Of a stretch of 5,264 nt of DNA, positions 5,008 to 5,264 are shown in pieces. The stretch is from contig DTVI01000005.1 in NCBI GenBank assembly GCA_012963655.1, positions 7,741 through 13,004 on the forward strand. The letters run 5' to 3'. The notes under the pieces are model-generated. The model saw nothing but the letters and a program-made list of their open reading frames with translations, ran no database searches and was not told where the DNA came from. A program made the position numbers and the translations under genes. The DNA comes from Sulfurimonas sp. GTDB lineage: Bacteria; Campylobacterota; Campylobacteria; Campylobacterales; Sulfurimonadaceae. Positions within the stretch are counted from its first letter, which is position 1; each line of letters starts with the position of its first letter.

Positions 5008-5264
5008 ATGACATTTAATACTCACAAATACTTTTCAGCGACTCTGGCTTTTTTAGTTTGGGGTACCTGGACTTATTATATAAATATTAACAGTGATAAT
5101 AACCTTGTCTCTGCTGCTGCCCAAGGTATCTTTAGTGCTACCACTACTCTTCTTATTGTCTATCTTGTTGAGTTTTTTTATAAGATACTTCCCCAAAGCA
5201 ACATATACTTTGTCTTACCCGCTGTATTAACTGTAATCCTTGCATCTACCTTACTTATCTTTAT
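5008..5264 (+). CDS. uncharacterised small membrane protein, 3' end outside the window
   Basis: The frame is open from ATG 5008 to the window end (85 codons and two bases), with no stop reached. The protein is strongly hydrophobic, with helices at about 8-27, 35-57 and 66-85. The first contains WGTWTYYIN, a pattern I associate loosely with short conserved membrane proteins of unknown function in proteobacteria. No catalytic motif is visible. The start is not firmly fixed: the frame is also open back to ATG 4930, which would add 26 basic residues encoded partly by the right repeat arm. Neither start has a GG-containing ribosome site; the nearer one has AAAG 8 nt or so upstream in an A-rich stretch. 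I prefer 5008 because the helix then begins close to the N-terminus. It lies downstream of the tRNAs on the same strand but is probably separately expressed. Confidence 0.75.
   Translation, partial: MTFNTHKYFSATLAFLVWGTWTYYININSDNNLVSAAAQGIFSATTTLLIVYLVEFFYKILPQSNIYFVLPAVLTVILASTLLIF

Noticed and set aside
1..5264. CRISPR array, insertion sequence transposase or phage genes
   Set aside because: No regularly spaced repeats, transposase motifs or phage-like reading frames were found on either strand.

Overview
The window is AT-rich and reads as bacterial chromosome, most likely Campylobacterota (the Arcobacter/Sulfurimonas side of the former Epsilonproteobacteria). This rests on my recall of how MoxR, BatA/B and BatD look in that group, on the low GC, and on an extended -10 promoter. 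It is an inference, not a search result.

Minus strand, in transcription order: a Bat (aerotolerance-type) gene cluster. batA (4508 to 3612) encodes a membrane-anchored von Willebrand A (VWA) protein. It overlaps by 4 nt (ATGA) a fused batB-batC gene (3615 to 2047) that carries VWA, transmembrane and TPR segments. That gene overlaps batD (2066 to 948), a secreted, C-terminally anchored protein. After a 129-nt gap with its own promoter-like sequence comes a MoxR-type AAA+ ATPase (818 to 6). The expected working picture is a cytoplasmic MoxR ATPase serving a periplasm-facing assembly of two metal-binding VWA proteins, a TPR domain and BatD. Substrate and exact role are not settled for this family. 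No DUF58 gene, the usual companion next to moxR, is visible here.

The moxR frame stops about 40 to 50 residues short of the usual family length, just after the sensor-2 GASPR motif. Its last residues do not look like the family, and the opposite strand is open and protein-like there. This points to a truncation, rearrangement, frameshift or assembly join at the left edge.

Plus strand: a consensus sigma-70 promoter (TTGACA, 17 nt, TATAAT) at 4583-4611 drives tRNA-Lys(TTT) and tRNA-Glu(TTC), both with encoded CCA. It interleaves with a candidate opposite-facing promoter for batA. Right after tRNA-Glu lies a 102-nt element bounded by 22-nt inverted repeats (20 of 22 matching). On its minus strand the interior carries a near-perfect Shine-Dalgarno sequence and a 14-codon ORF. 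The window ends inside an uncharacterised small membrane protein gene (5008 onwards).

Most of the window is a known gene set. The parts that known families do not explain are the broken moxR end, the post-tRNA inverted-repeat element and the interleaved promoters. I see no clear new multi-gene system.
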